From Pontibacterium granulatum (GTDB lineage Bacteria; Pseudomonadota; Gammaproteobacteria; Pseudomonadales; Balneatricaceae), in the NCBI RefSeq assembly GCF_029961155.1, contig NZ_JASBRH010000003.1, forward strand, positions 1 through 64,000: a stretch of 64,000 nt of DNA, read 5' to 3'. The notes beneath the pieces are model-generated. The model was not told the DNA's origin, ran no database searches, and saw only the letters and a list, made by a program, of their open reading frames with translations. Positions 17,908 through 26,553 of the stretch are shown one piece after another (positions within the stretch are counted from its first letter, which is position 1; every line of letters starts with the position of its first letter). The position numbers were made by a program, and so were the translations under genes.

Positions 17908-19023
17908 ATGTTGATTGGTGTACCTAAAGAGATTAAGAACCACGAATACCGTATCGGTATGACTCCTGCTGGTGTACGTGAGCTGGTTGCAGCTGGCCAC
18001 GAAGTAATCGTACAGCGCGATGGCGGCACGGCTATCGGTCTGACCAACGAACAGTACGAAGCAGCAGGCGCTAAGATCATCGATACCCCAGAAGAGATCT
18101 TTGCAGCAGCAGACATGATCGTGAAGGTAAAGGAGCCGCAGCCAAACGAATGCCGCATGCTGCGCCCTGGCCAGATCCTGTTCACCTACCTGCACCTGGC
18201 TCCGGACCCAGAGCAGACCAAGCTGCTGGTTGAATCCGACGCTGTTGCAATCGCATACGAAACCGTAACTGACGCTAACCGTGGTCTGCCACTGCTGGCC
18301 CCAATGAGTGAAGTAGCTGGCCGTATGGCTATCCAGGCCGGTGCACACTGTCTTGAGAAAGCACAGGCGGGTCTGGGTACTCTGCTGGGTGGTGTACCGG
18401 GCGTAGCACCAGCGAAAGTGGTTGTCATCGGTGGTGGTGTTGTAGGTGTTAACGCTGCACGCATGGCAATGGGTATGGGCGCCGACGTGACTATCCTGGA
18501 TCGCTCCCTGCCGCGTCTGAAAGAACTGGACGCATTGTACGGCCCACAGCTGAAAACCCTGTACTCCAGCGCAGAAAGCGTAGAGCAGGAAGTAGTGGCA
18601 GCGGATCTGGTCATCGGCGCAGTGCTGATCCCAGGCGCAGCAGCACCTAAGCTGGTAACCCGTGAAATGCTGAAGAAGATGAAAGACGGTGCTGTACTGG
18701 TAGACGTTGCGATCGACCAGGGTGGCTGCTTCGAAACCTCTCGTGCAACCACGCACCAGGAACCAACCTACATCGAAGAAGGCGTGGTTCACTACTGTGT
18801 TGCTAACATGCCAGGCGGCGTAGCACGTACCTCTACTTTCGCTCTGACCAACGCAACGCTGCCATTCGCACTGGCTCTGGCGAACAAAGGCTACAAACAG
18901 GCACTGCGCGATGACGCACACCTGCTGAACGGTCTGAACGTTCACCGCGGCACCATCAACTACGAAGCAGTCGCGAAAGATCTGGGCTACGACTACGTTC
19001 CAGCTGAAGACGCAATCGCTTAA
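17908..19023 (+). CDS. ald: Alanine dehydrogenase
   Basis: NAD-dependent interconversion of L-alanine with pyruvate and ammonia in the cytosol. The 371-residue length and full-length match to the AlaDH family are characteristic. It begins MLIGVPKEIKNHEYRIGMTP. Catalytic Lys75 lies in VKVKEPQ and His96 in YLHLAPD, and the NAD-binding glycine loop is VVVIGGGVVGVNAARMAMG at about residue 170. The start follows a GGAGA ribosome site. Its codon usage looks biased toward highly expressed genes (frequent CTG, GGT, GCA), unlike the LysR gene beside it. It appears monocistronic, with its own terminator. Confidence 0.96.
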   Translation: MLIGVPKEIKNHEYRIGMTPAGVRELVAAGHEVIVQRDGGTAIGLTNEQYEAAGAKIIDTPEEIFAAADMIVKVKEPQPNECRMLRPGQILFTYLHLAPDPEQTKLLVESDAVAIAYETVTDANRGLPLLAPMSEVAGRMAIQAGAHCLEKAQAGLGTLLGGVPGVAPAKVVVIGGGVVGVNAARMAMGMGADVTILDRSLPRLKELDALYGPQLKTLYSSAESVEQEVVAADLVIGAVLIPGAAAPKLVTREMLKKMKDGAVLVDVAIDQGGCFETSRATTHQEPTYIEEGVVHYCVANMPGGVARTSTFALTNATLPFALALANKGYKQALRDDAHLLNGLNVHRGTINYEAVAKDLGYDYVPAEDAIA

Positions 19024-19052
19024 TCGATTGATTAACGCAACGCGCTGAAACT

Positions 19053-19088
19053 AAAAATCCGGTATGCCGTGAGGGATACCGGATTTTT
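19053..19088 (+). terminator. Rho-independent terminator after ald
   Basis: AAAAATCCGGTAT with its near-perfect inverted partner ATACCGGATTTTT, a stem of about 12 bp and a GC-rich core, 29 bp after the ald stop codon. The symmetrical A and T runs allow it also to end transcripts from the convergent small gene at 19137-19370. Confidence 0.88.
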
Positions 19089-19136
19089 GGTGCCTGAAGA
19101 CCTGCGAAATTAAAAAACGCCTGTGCGGCTAAGGCC

Positions 19137-19370
19137 TCAGTGCTTCAGTCCGTCGAAATACTGCCGCAGTTCCTGTTCTGAGGGCTGATGACGGAACGCC
19201 AGTTTGCCGTCGACCACGATATTAGGGGAATGGCGGATATTGTAGGTCTTTACCATCTCCGGGTGGTTCTCCAGATAGGCAATCTCGTAATGTATCCCCA
19301 GGTCCTTAAATTCCTGTTCGAGGTTGGGCACCGAAAAGTCCGTTCTGGTCACCAGTAACTGAACGCGCAT
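19137..19370 (-). CDS. Small thioredoxin-fold protein lacking the CXXC motif
   Basis: A 77-residue protein that looks like a glutaredoxin/thioredoxin-like fold. MRVQLLVTRTDFSVPNLEQE gives the first beta strand and helix, and SPNIVVDGKLAF gives the cis-proline strand. Where CXXC is expected it reads TRTDFS, so it cannot perform dithiol chemistry. I start at ATG 19370, which has GAGGAG seven bases upstream, not at the in-frame ATG five codons earlier. A binding, adaptor or non-redox role is inference. Confidence 0.72.
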   Translation of the reverse strand: MRVQLLVTRTDFSVPNLEQEFKDLGIHYEIAYLENHPEMVKTYNIRHSPNIVVDGKLAFRHQPSEQELRQYFDGLKH

Positions 19371-19491
19371 AAGAGCACTCCTCATCGGTTCACTGGCTTC
19401 AGTATAGCAAGCGGGTTTATGCAGCTAATTACCGCTGTTTCTATACTCATAAGGAGACATAACTTCGTTCTTCGGAACGGGGAGTATTCCT

Positions 19492-20013
19492 ATGAAACAG
19501 CACTATTACCTAACAGATGACATCAACAGTGTTGAGAAGATTGCCGAAGACCTTCACGCAATGGATATCGACGATGACCATATCCATGTGGTGGGTTTAG
19601 ACACCGACGCCATTGAAGAGCACCACCTCCATGCGGCGCGCGAGATAGACGAAACCGATATCGTACGTTCCTCTGAACGCGGCCTGCTGGTTGGCTTGGT
19701 GATGGGCGTAGCTTTCGCGGTGCTAGGTTCCATGTTCACCCCATTCGGGATCGAGTTGAGCGGGCCTTCACTCGTCATGATCACCGTGTTGATCGTGGGC
19801 ATTTGCACCTACTGGGGAGGTGTATTCGGTACTTATTTCGACAACTACCGGATCTCCTCTTTTCACCAGGCGATCCGACAGGGCAAATACCTGTTGATGG
19901 TAGACACAAGAACGGGGCAGGAGAATCCACTCAAATCAATGATGCGTAAGCTGCACCCCGAAGCAAAATGGATGGGTAAAGACTCCACCATCGCCAATCC
20001 ATTCCACGCCTAG
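19492..20013 (+). CDS. Inner-membrane stress-type protein, function unknown
   Basis: 173 residues. The N-terminal cytoplasmic part (about 1-60) is acidic and histidine-rich (DIDDDHIHVVG, IEEHHLHAAREIDETD). Two membrane helices follow at about 64-85 (GLLVGLVMGVAFAVLGSMF) and 92-114 (SLVMITVLIVGICTYWGGVF). A soluble C-terminal tail carries GKYLLMVDTR, typical of small two-helix proteins that pair an alpha/beta N-terminal domain with a glycine-rich hairpin. I do not recognise a named family with certainty. It is monocistronic and well isolated. Confidence 0.75.
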   Translation: MKQHYYLTDDINSVEKIAEDLHAMDIDDDHIHVVGLDTDAIEEHHLHAAREIDETDIVRSSERGLLVGLVMGVAFAVLGSMFTPFGIELSGPSLVMITVLIVGICTYWGGVFGTYFDNYRISSFHQAIRQGKYLLMVDTRTGQENPLKSMMRKLHPEAKWMGKDSTIANPFHA

Positions 20014-20083
20014 ATGCCGCAGCCGGCCACCACGAGTATTTCCCGGCGTTCCCGCCGGGATAGATGTTCACTGGCAGGCGTTA

Positions 20084-20222
20084 GAGGGTGTTGTAAAACG
20101 TAACGAGCGCAGCTGAGACAAGGCAAAAACTGCGAAAACGCGCAATTTACTGAGTGTAAATGAGCATTTTGAACAGATTTTTAACGCCGTATCAGCCAGA
20201 GCAGTAGTTTTGCGACACCTTC
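20084..20222. mobile_element. MITE-like element, copy 2 (inverted relative to copy 1)
   Basis: About 139 bp matching the reverse complement of 16598-16737, starting GAGGGTGTTGTAAAACG and ending GTAGTTTTGCGACACC. Its end lies one or two bases from the stop codon of the small membrane-protein gene at 20224-20436. With copy 1 it brackets 3.35 kb (lysR, ald, two small genes) as inverted repeats. Confidence 0.8.
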
Positions 20223-20223
20223 T

Positions 20224-20436
20224 TTACTCTTTCGCGGTGAGTAGATGCACCCCTAACCACCCAATCGGACCAAGGAAGAACACACAGGCCTGCACCTCAG
20301 CGATAGCAAGTCCATGACGTTCGCAGAACTGTTCGCCCTGCTGACGGTAGTATCGATTCAGCAACCGAACGGCATGAACACCCACGACACACCACGCAGC
20401 AACTAACGCAATAATGAACAGTCCAAGGGGACTCAT
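20224..20436 (-). CDS. Small inner-membrane protein, function unknown
   Basis: 70 residues with an N-terminal hydrophobic helix (MSPLGLFIIALVAAWCVVGV), a basic/aromatic middle (LLNRYYRQQGEQFCERHG) and a second hydrophobic segment (ACVFFLGPIGWLGVHLL). A two-helix hairpin with a cytosolic loop is likely. It is divergent from the cas operon and its stop codon abuts the MITE. No family was recognised; coding status rests on the coherent membrane pattern. Confidence 0.6.
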   Translation of the reverse strand: MSPLGLFIIALVAAWCVVGVHAVRLLNRYYRQQGEQFCERHGLAIAEVQACVFFLGPIGWLGVHLLTAKE

Positions 20437-20493
20437 TGCTTAACTCCCAGCCGCTCTTTGTTGGAAGCAGAGCGACTTTGTTCGAGCCTCAGG

Positions 20494-20510
20494 CTGAGAC
20501 CCGTTCTCAG
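20494..20510. promoter_or_regulatory. Palindrome CTGAGA-N5-TCTCAG upstream of the cas operon
   Basis: Perfect 6-bp arms, about 145 bp before the cas1 start codon and next to an AT-rich GAGTATAG element. A second small palindrome (AGCCTCAGGCT) overlaps its left side. It is a plausible operator for the cas operon or for the divergent small gene. I could not assign a convincing -35/-10 pair. Confidence 0.35.
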
Positions 20511-20655
20511 TTGAGTATAGCGTGTACTGGCATTCCGAGGTTTTGGCTGTCGTGGCAGGCGCTTTCGCTAAAATTCCACCCGAATGCTAGATCCCCTTGA
20601 CGCTCCGCCGAACAATCATTCATATTGGCATTCATATCAAGGAAACAAGCAAGCT

Positions 20656-21633
20656 ATGGATGAGCTATCCCCTTCGGATCTGAAAACGATCCTGCACTCT
20701 AAACGTGCGAATCTTTACTACCTCCAGTATTGCCGTGTACTCGTGAATGGCGGCCGTGTTGAGTATGTCACCGATGAGGGCAATCGATCCCGCTACTGGA
20801 ATATTCCGATCGCCAATACCACCTGTATTTTGTTGGGTACGGGAACATCCGTCACTCAGGCAGCGATGCGCGAGTTAGCTAAGGCTGGTGTACTTGTAGG
20901 CTTCTGCGGTGGGGGAGGCACACCATTATTCAGTGCAAACGAAGTGGATGTGGAGGCAGCATGGTTTTCCCCACAAAGCGAATACCGCCCTACCGAGTAC
21001 CTGCAGCATTGGGTGCGTTTCTGGTTTGACGATGAGAAACGTCTACTCGCTGCAAAACGTATTCAAGTAGCACGCTTGAAACGTATCTCGAAGCTCTGGC
21101 TAAATAATCGCCAATTAGCAGATAGTGGGTTTACACCTGCCCCCGATCAACTACTTTCACTTCTGGAAAATAACCAGCGTGCTGTAGAAAATGCCAACAG
21201 CACCAACGAACTGCTAACGCTCGAAGCACGCCTTACCAAAGCACTGTTTAAGACCGCAGCACAGACCGTTTCCTATGGGGAATTCATCAGAGCTAAACGA
21301 GGTTCCGGCACCGATCCCGCCAACCGTTTTCTGGATCACGGCAACTACCTCGCCTACGGACTAGGGGCGACCGCCACTTGGGTGTTGGGCCTACCGCATG
21401 GTTTAGCAGTGCTGCACGGCAAAACACGACGCGGTGGACTGGTCTTTGATACCGCCGACTTGGTGAAAGATGCCACTATACTGCCTCAGGCGTTTATCTC
21501 TGCTATGCGTGGAGACGAGGAACAGACTTTTCGCCAGGCTTGTATTGAAAGCCTGACGCGCACAGAAGCCCTCGATTTTATGATCGACACCTTGCAGGAT
21601 ATTGCCACAGCGCTGGGAGCACCAACTCAGTGA
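20656..21633 (+). CDS. cas1: CRISPR-associated endonuclease Cas1, type I-F
   Basis: Integrase subunit of the adaptation complex. The 325 residues match the I-F branch throughout (MDELSPSDLKTILHSKRANL at the N-terminus). The metal-binding residues are E190 (TLEARLTK), H254 (LHGKTRRG), D265 and D268 (LVFDTADL). I start at ATG 20656, where the I-F family normally begins; the in-frame extension of 24 codons has no family similarity. It is translationally coupled to cas2-3 by a 4-base overlap. All catalytic residues are present, so acquisition should be possible. Confidence 0.97.
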   Translation: MDELSPSDLKTILHSKRANLYYLQYCRVLVNGGRVEYVTDEGNRSRYWNIPIANTTCILLGTGTSVTQAAMRELAKAGVLVGFCGGGGTPLFSANEVDVEAAWFSPQSEYRPTEYLQHWVRFWFDDEKRLLAAKRIQVARLKRISKLWLNNRQLADSGFTPAPDQLLSLLENNQRAVENANSTNELLTLEARLTKALFKTAAQTVSYGEFIRAKRGSGTDPANRFLDHGNYLAYGLGATATWVLGLPHGLAVLHGKTRRGGLVFDTADLVKDATILPQAFISAMRGDEEQTFRQACIESLTRTEALDFMIDTLQDIATALGAPTQ

Positions 21634-24600
21634 ATATCCTACTGATCTCCCAATGCAATAAAAACGCACTCAAAGAAACCCGTCGTATTCTCGATCAGTT
21701 TGCCGAACGAAGGGGAGCTCGAACCTGGCAGACGCCGATCACCAAAGCGGGATTGGATACCCTGCGTAAACTGCTACGCAAGAAAGCACGCAAGAATACC
21801 GCTGTTGCCTGCCACTGGATTCGAGGAAAAGATCACAGCGAACTGCTATGGATCGTAGGTGATGCCAAGCGCTTCAACCCCATGGGGGCCTCCCCCACAA
21901 ATAGCACACGACGCAATATCCTGCGTACACAGAATGAAAACGACTGGCACTGCGGTGAAGAGATAAAGTTGCTCGCTTCCCTGGCAGCATTGCTGCATGA
22001 CCTAGGAAAGGCTTGTGATCAGTTTCAGGAAAAACTCAAACCCAACTCCCCCTTAGAGCGAAACCTCTACCGTCATGAATGGATCTCGCTACGCCTGTTC
22101 CAGGCCTTCGTCGGGCAGAGCAGCGACGATCAATGGTTGCAACGCCTGATCGATCACGCGGGTGATGAGCACATGTGGAAAGACAGGCTTGAGCGGGATG
22201 GCATCACGCCAAACACCACACGCCCCTTCGCACCAGAACAATTACCGCCTTTGGCACAGGCTGTAGCCTGGCTGGTGCTCAGCCATCACCGACTGCCAAT
22301 AAAACCAAACGACGGGAATAACAAACCAGTGATTCGCGCTGAGCACCTGAGTACTCTTCTTACGGATATTAACGCCAGTTGGAATGAACGCTGTGACTCT
22401 AACGACCATCAGGAGATATCCCCTTACTGGACCTTCAGCGGTCCTCTGCCAGTTATATCCCCCAAGTGGCAGGAAGCGGCTAAACGAATTGCGACCCAGC
22501 TACAGAAACGTCGTAATAGTGCACTGCTCACCATAGACAACAGCTATGTGATGCATCTTGCACGCCTATGCCTGATGCTGGCAGACCATAACTACTCTAG
22601 CCTGACTGATCCCAGACACCGCGACTGGGTTTGCGGTACCGCTGATTACCCACTATATGCCAACACCCTGCGTAGTACTGGCAAATACAATCAGAAGTTG
22701 GATGCCCACCTGCTGGGTGTCGCCCGTATGGCCAACCAGATCAGCCGCAGCCTGCCGTCAATGGCCGATCACCTGCCGCGCCTTGGCCACCATCCAGGCC
22801 TCCGAAAACGTACCCGAGAGAAACGCTTTCAGTGGCAGAACAAAGCTTTTGAACTGACCGAGTCCTTGCGGAAACGTAGCGAGCAAAGCGGTTTTTTCGG
22901 GATCAACATGGCTTCCACCGGCTGCGGCAAAACCATCGCCAACGGCCGAATCATGTATGCATTGGCAAATCCACAAAAAGGTGCCCGATTCTCTATAGCA
23001 TTAGGATTGCGTACGCTAACCCTGCAAACCGGTCGAGCCTTCCAGCAGATGCTCAACCTCAACGACAGCGATCTGGCTATCCGCGTAGGGGGCAGCGCGA
23101 CTCGCGCTTTGTTCGAACATTACGAAGCGGAAGCCGAAGCCTCCGGCTCAGCATCCAGCGTTGATCTGTTAGCGGACAGCTCCCATGTTCACTTTGAGGG
23201 GAATTTTGACAACCACGGTGTTCTGAAGCGTCTGGAACATAACCCGATGGTAAAGAAACTGATTGCAGCTCCTATCCTCACGTGCACCGTTGATCACCTG
23301 ATCCCCGCCACGGAGAGCACACGGGGTGGTCGCCAGATTGCACCGATGCTGCGCCTGATGAGCAGCGATCTGGTGCTGGATGAGATCGATGATTTTGATA
23401 TACAGGACCTTCCCGCTCTCACTCGCCTGGTTCACTGGGCCGCAATGCTGGGCGCCCGGGTGTTACTTTCATCCGCGACGCTCCCTCCAGCACTTGTGGC
23501 AGGATTATTCGAATCTTATCGGGAAGGTCGTCAGGTTTATCAACGCAACCGGGGAGAGCCAAACACACCTGTTGATATATGCTGCGCCTGGTTCGACGAA
23601 CATCAGAGTGTGCATAGCGATTGCGCCAATCGGGAACAACTGACCGATGCTCATATTAAATTCGTGAAAAAACGTTTTGGCCGCCTTGAACGGGAGCAGG
23701 TGCGCCGCTTGGCGCAGCTGGTAACATTCGCGCCACCGTTTAAAAAACGGGCGGAGATTAGGGCTGACCTGGCCGAAGTAATCCGACACAACGCTCTGCA
23801 CCTGCACCAGGCACACCACACTGTTGATCCTACCAGCCAGAAGCGTATCTCATTCGGCCTGGTACGCATGGCCAACATCGAACCGTTGGTTGATGTTGCC
23901 ATCGAATTATTCAAGCTGGGAGCCTCCACCGGACATCATATCCATCTCTGTGTCTACCACTCACAGTTTCCACTCCTATTGCGTTCCAATATAGAGCAAC
24001 AGCTTGATACCACGCTAAATAGACGAGAAGAGATGGCGGTATTTTCACTGCCGCAGGTACGCCATTTAATCGATCAGACCGAAGCACAGGACCAACTATT
24101 TATAGTGCTTGGCTCCCCAGTCACAGAAGTAGGCAGAGACCACGACTACGACTGGTCAGTTGTCGAACCCTCATCAATGAGGTCACTGATACAACTAGCT
24201 GGCCGCATAAAGCGCCACCGCCTCCGGGCCTGCGAAGAGCCTAACCTCTATATTCTCAGCACCAACCTGCGCGCCCTCGAAAACCAAAACGAACCGGCCT
24301 TCTGCCGCCCCGGCTTTGAAGACAGAGAGAACCGCCTCAATAGTCATAACCTTAATAACCTTCTACAACCAGAACAGTGGCGCGTTATTGACGCCCGACC
24401 ACGTATTCAGCCCAGAGAAAAACTGCAACCCACAGCCAATTTAGTGGACTTGGAGCACCACCAAATGCAGGACAAAATGGTCGCCACTCCAACAGATGAA
24501 ACGCAATCAGCCTTATCCGACGAGGAAATACGTAAACTCAGCCCCAAAGCCCGCAGACGCCTGAAACGAACGCCTGCATCGCCGCCCTTAGGTGCGTACA

Positions 24601-25004
24601 GCTGGTATATGCAACCACAAGCACAGCTTTGCGGTGTGCTGACTCAACGGCAATCCTTCCGCGATGACCCGATAAAGAAAGTAGATTTGGCCCTGTTGCC
24701 CGATGAAGACGAAGTCACAGCCGAATTGCATTACGTCTATCAAAAGAATAGAAAGGAACCTGCGACATACAGCAAAAATGATCGGCTACTCAAACGAATC
24801 GAACTCGAAAGCCTTACGTCACCGGGGATCTCTGTCTGGGGCAGCAACAACTATATGGATTCCCTGATCGAGCTTGCTGAGGAATTAGATATGGACCTTG
24901 AACGCTGCGCAAAACGTTTTGGCACGCTGAGCCTGCCAGAACCGAAGGATGATGGCCTGGGCTGGAGGTTTCATCCTGCTTTGGGGTTTTCGAATGGAAA
25001 GTAA
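21630..25004 (+). CDS. cas3: Cas2-Cas3 fusion helicase-nuclease, type I-F
   Basis: The 1124-residue I-F fusion serves adaptation (Cas2 part) and target destruction (Cas3 part). A Cas2-like domain occupies about residues 1-95. The HD nuclease begins near 115 with LLHDLGKACD (H123, D124) and later SHHRLP. The helicase has Walker A ASTGCGKT at 428-435, motif II LDEIDD at about 583-588, SSAT at about 614-617 and the arginine finger in LAGRIKRHR. The start is GTG, overlapping cas1. Motif II reads DEID, a minor variation. No truncation is seen, so interference should be intact. Confidence 0.96.
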   Translation: MNILLISQCNKNALKETRRILDQFAERRGARTWQTPITKAGLDTLRKLLRKKARKNTAVACHWIRGKDHSELLWIVGDAKRFNPMGASPTNSTRRNILRTQNENDWHCGEEIKLLASLAALLHDLGKACDQFQEKLKPNSPLERNLYRHEWISLRLFQAFVGQSSDDQWLQRLIDHAGDEHMWKDRLERDGITPNTTRPFAPEQLPPLAQAVAWLVLSHHRLPIKPNDGNNKPVIRAEHLSTLLTDINASWNERCDSNDHQEISPYWTFSGPLPVISPKWQEAAKRIATQLQKRRNSALLTIDNSYVMHLARLCLMLADHNYSSLTDPRHRDWVCGTADYPLYANTLRSTGKYNQKLDAHLLGVARMANQISRSLPSMADHLPRLGHHPGLRKRTREKRFQWQNKAFELTESLRKRSEQSGFFGINMASTGCGKTIANGRIMYALANPQKGARFSIALGLRTLTLQTGRAFQQMLNLNDSDLAIRVGGSATRALFEHYEAEAEASGSASSVDLLADSSHVHFEGNFDNHGVLKRLEHNPMVKKLIAAPILTCTVDHLIPATESTRGGRQIAPMLRLMSSDLVLDEIDDFDIQDLPALTRLVHWAAMLGARVLLSSATLPPALVAGLFESYREGRQVYQRNRGEPNTPVDICCAWFDEHQSVHSDCANREQLTDAHIKFVKKRFGRLEREQVRRLAQLVTFAPPFKKRAEIRADLAEVIRHNALHLHQAHHTVDPTSQKRISFGLVRMANIEPLVDVAIELFKLGASTGHHIHLCVYHSQFPLLLRSNIEQQLDTTLNRREEMAVFSLPQVRHLIDQTEAQDQLFIVLGSPVTEVGRDHDYDWSVVEPSSMRSLIQLAGRIKRHRLRACEEPNLYILSTNLRALENQNEPAFCRPGFEDRENRLNSHNLNNLLQPEQWRVIDARPRIQPREKLQPTANLVDLEHHQMQDKMVATPTDETQSALSDEEIRKLSPKARRRLKRTPASPPLGAYSWYMQPQAQLCGVLTQRQSFRDDPIKKVDLALLPDEDEVTAELHYVYQKNRKEPATYSKNDRLLKRIELESLTSPGISVWGSNNYMDSLIELAEELDMDLERCAKRFGTLSLPEPKDDGLGWRFHPALGFSNGK

Positions 25005-25005
25005 A

Positions 25006-25194
25006 ATGAAATGGGCCAGATCCTTCCAGCCCGCTGCCTGTTCGGCAGTTGAAGAACTATCAATTAAAACAGATGTTGATATTTCTAAGCTGCTTTCTCA
25101 GCAGAATCCGAAGACTATCACTTCGAGTAATCTAATTGAAACTCGAAAAAGCAGAAGCCCTATCAACATCTTTTTTAAAAACATTTTTATTTGA
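25006..25194 (+). CDS. Small ORF in the cas2-3 / cas8f gap
   Basis: A 62-codon frame starting MKWARSFQPAACSAVEELSI directly after the cas2-3 stop, with GGAAAG correctly spaced upstream of the ATG. It ends with a lysine/isoleucine-rich tail (SPINIFFKNIFI). In compact I-F operons cas2-3 and cas8f are usually close, so a 250-bp gap is unusual. I recognise no family. It could be a genuine small protein, a decayed gene or chance. Confidence 0.35.
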   Translation: MKWARSFQPAACSAVEELSIKTDVDISKLLSQQNPKTITSSNLIETRKSRSPINIFFKNIFI

Positions 25195-25197
25195 TCT

Positions 25198-25226
25198 TCT
25201 AAAAAACTAGAACTAGCCTTTTTAGA
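25198..25226. promoter_or_regulatory. AT-rich palindrome between cas2-3 and cas8f
   Basis: TCTAAAAA and TTTTTAGA form perfect 8-bp arms around a loop that itself holds two CTAG sites (ACTAGAACTAG). It lies 32-60 bp before the cas8f start. It may be an operator or weak terminator that separates adaptation genes from interference genes. Confidence 0.4.
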
Positions 25227-25257
25227 CCTTTACAACCCAACTCATTCGAGAGTTTAT

Positions 25258-26553
25258 ATGTCTTATTCTCCTAAAGGATCAGGAGAGCTTCGCCAGCTTA
25301 TGGAGGGCTTTATTCAGGAGCGCCTACAAAGCAAGCTTGAGAAGCTAACACCCGACGATCCCAAGTATCAGAAACTTCAGGAACAATATCAGTACGATAA
25401 CTGGCTCGCAGATGCCGCGCGACGCATTTCACAGTTGCAGGTAGTAACGCATTCGCTGAAAGCCATCCACCCGGATGCTAAAGGCACCAATCTGTATGCT
25501 CCACCAGAACAGCTACACAATCACCCTTTCGTGGGCAGTCATATCCTACAGCGTGACTTTAACGGCGATGTCGTCGGAAATGCCGCAGCACTGGATGTGT
25601 ATAAATTTCTGCGTCAGGAATACAACGATGCGACATTGCTGAATCTCGCGCTCAACGGAGACGCTGCGTTCAAAGCCGCCCTATCAGATGATACGGGCAC
25701 CGCTGAATCCTTAGTCCACGCGTTTTCATCGATCACCGAGGAGAAGGGAGAGACTGCATCCCATACCCGAGCTAAGCAACTCTATTGGCTTAGTGGCGAT
25801 GACTGTACTGATGATAGCCACTATCACCTTTTGGCTCCTCTCTATGCTACGTCACTGGCGCATAAGGTATTTCAGACCATAAACCACGCCCGCTTTAGCG
25901 ACGAGAGTAAATCGGCACGTGCGGCCTACAGAGATAAAATGGCGTCAGATAGTCCGGTACACGTCTACCCTGAACTTGCCACACAAAAGCTGGGGGGCAC
26001 CAAACCTCAGAATATCTCACAGCTAAACAGTGAACGTGGGGGTAACAACTACCTGCTCGCATCATTGCCTCCGCTGTGGGAAAGCCGTGAGATCCGGCCT
26101 CCCCTCAATACCAGTTCTGCCTTCTTTCGTTTCAGCAGCCGCCCTGCGGTACGTACAGGACTGAAAGAACTGATCGGATTATTGTCGGCAGACACCAAAA
26201 GTACGATGCAGGTACGGGAGCACCGGGACAAACTGCTAGATCAACTGATCGGTGAACTCATTCTGTATACGCACGAAACGAGGCAACTTGAACCTGGTTG
26301 GAGCAGTGCCAGTGAATGCCATTTGCCTGATGTTCAAAAACAATGGCTGGATTCCCACCACTATCAACCTGAACTTCCCTCTTCTGAGTCCGCAGTCGAT
26401 ACGTGGCCGAAAGAGATTGCCGACACCTTTGCTCGCTGGCTGAACCAGAAACTCAAGAAAGCACTTCAAACTGGCGACCCCGAACACCAGTATTGGCAAA
26501 CACAGCTACAGAAAACTCTGAATCTGCTACAGGAGGATCTGAGTTATGTCTGA
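25258..26553 (+). CDS. cas8f: Cascade large subunit Cas8f (Csy1)
   Basis: The 431-residue large subunit of the type I-F surveillance complex, which reads the PAM and binds the crRNA 5' handle with Cas5f. Family features include the N-terminal IQERLQSKLEKL helix, the KGTNLYAPPEQLHNHPFVGS block around residue 75 and a helical C-terminus. The ATG start is preceded by GAG(A)G-like sequence. Its stop lies inside the start of cas5f (8-base overlap). It is the first gene of the four-gene Cascade block. Confidence 0.95.
   Translation: MSYSPKGSGELRQLMEGFIQERLQSKLEKLTPDDPKYQKLQEQYQYDNWLADAARRISQLQVVTHSLKAIHPDAKGTNLYAPPEQLHNHPFVGSHILQRDFNGDVVGNAAALDVYKFLRQEYNDATLLNLALNGDAAFKAALSDDTGTAESLVHAFSSITEEKGETASHTRAKQLYWLSGDDCTDDSHYHLLAPLYATSLAHKVFQTINHARFSDESKSARAAYRDKMASDSPVHVYPELATQKLGGTKPQNISQLNSERGGNNYLLASLPPLWESREIRPPLNTSSAFFRFSSRPAVRTGLKELIGLLSADTKSTMQVREHRDKLLDQLIGELILYTHETRQLEPGWSSASECHLPDVQKQWLDSHHYQPELPSSESAVDTWPKEIADTFARWLNQKLKKALQTGDPEHQYWQTQLQKTLNLLQEDLSYV

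Noticed and set aside
17869-18945. 358-codon minus-strand ORF
   Set aside because: Antisense to alanine dehydrogenase; it arises from the biased codon usage of ald.
20584-20655. 24-codon N-terminal extension of Cas1
   Set aside because: The I-F Cas1 family starts at MDELSPS or its equivalent; the extension has no similarity and would place the start within the promoter region.
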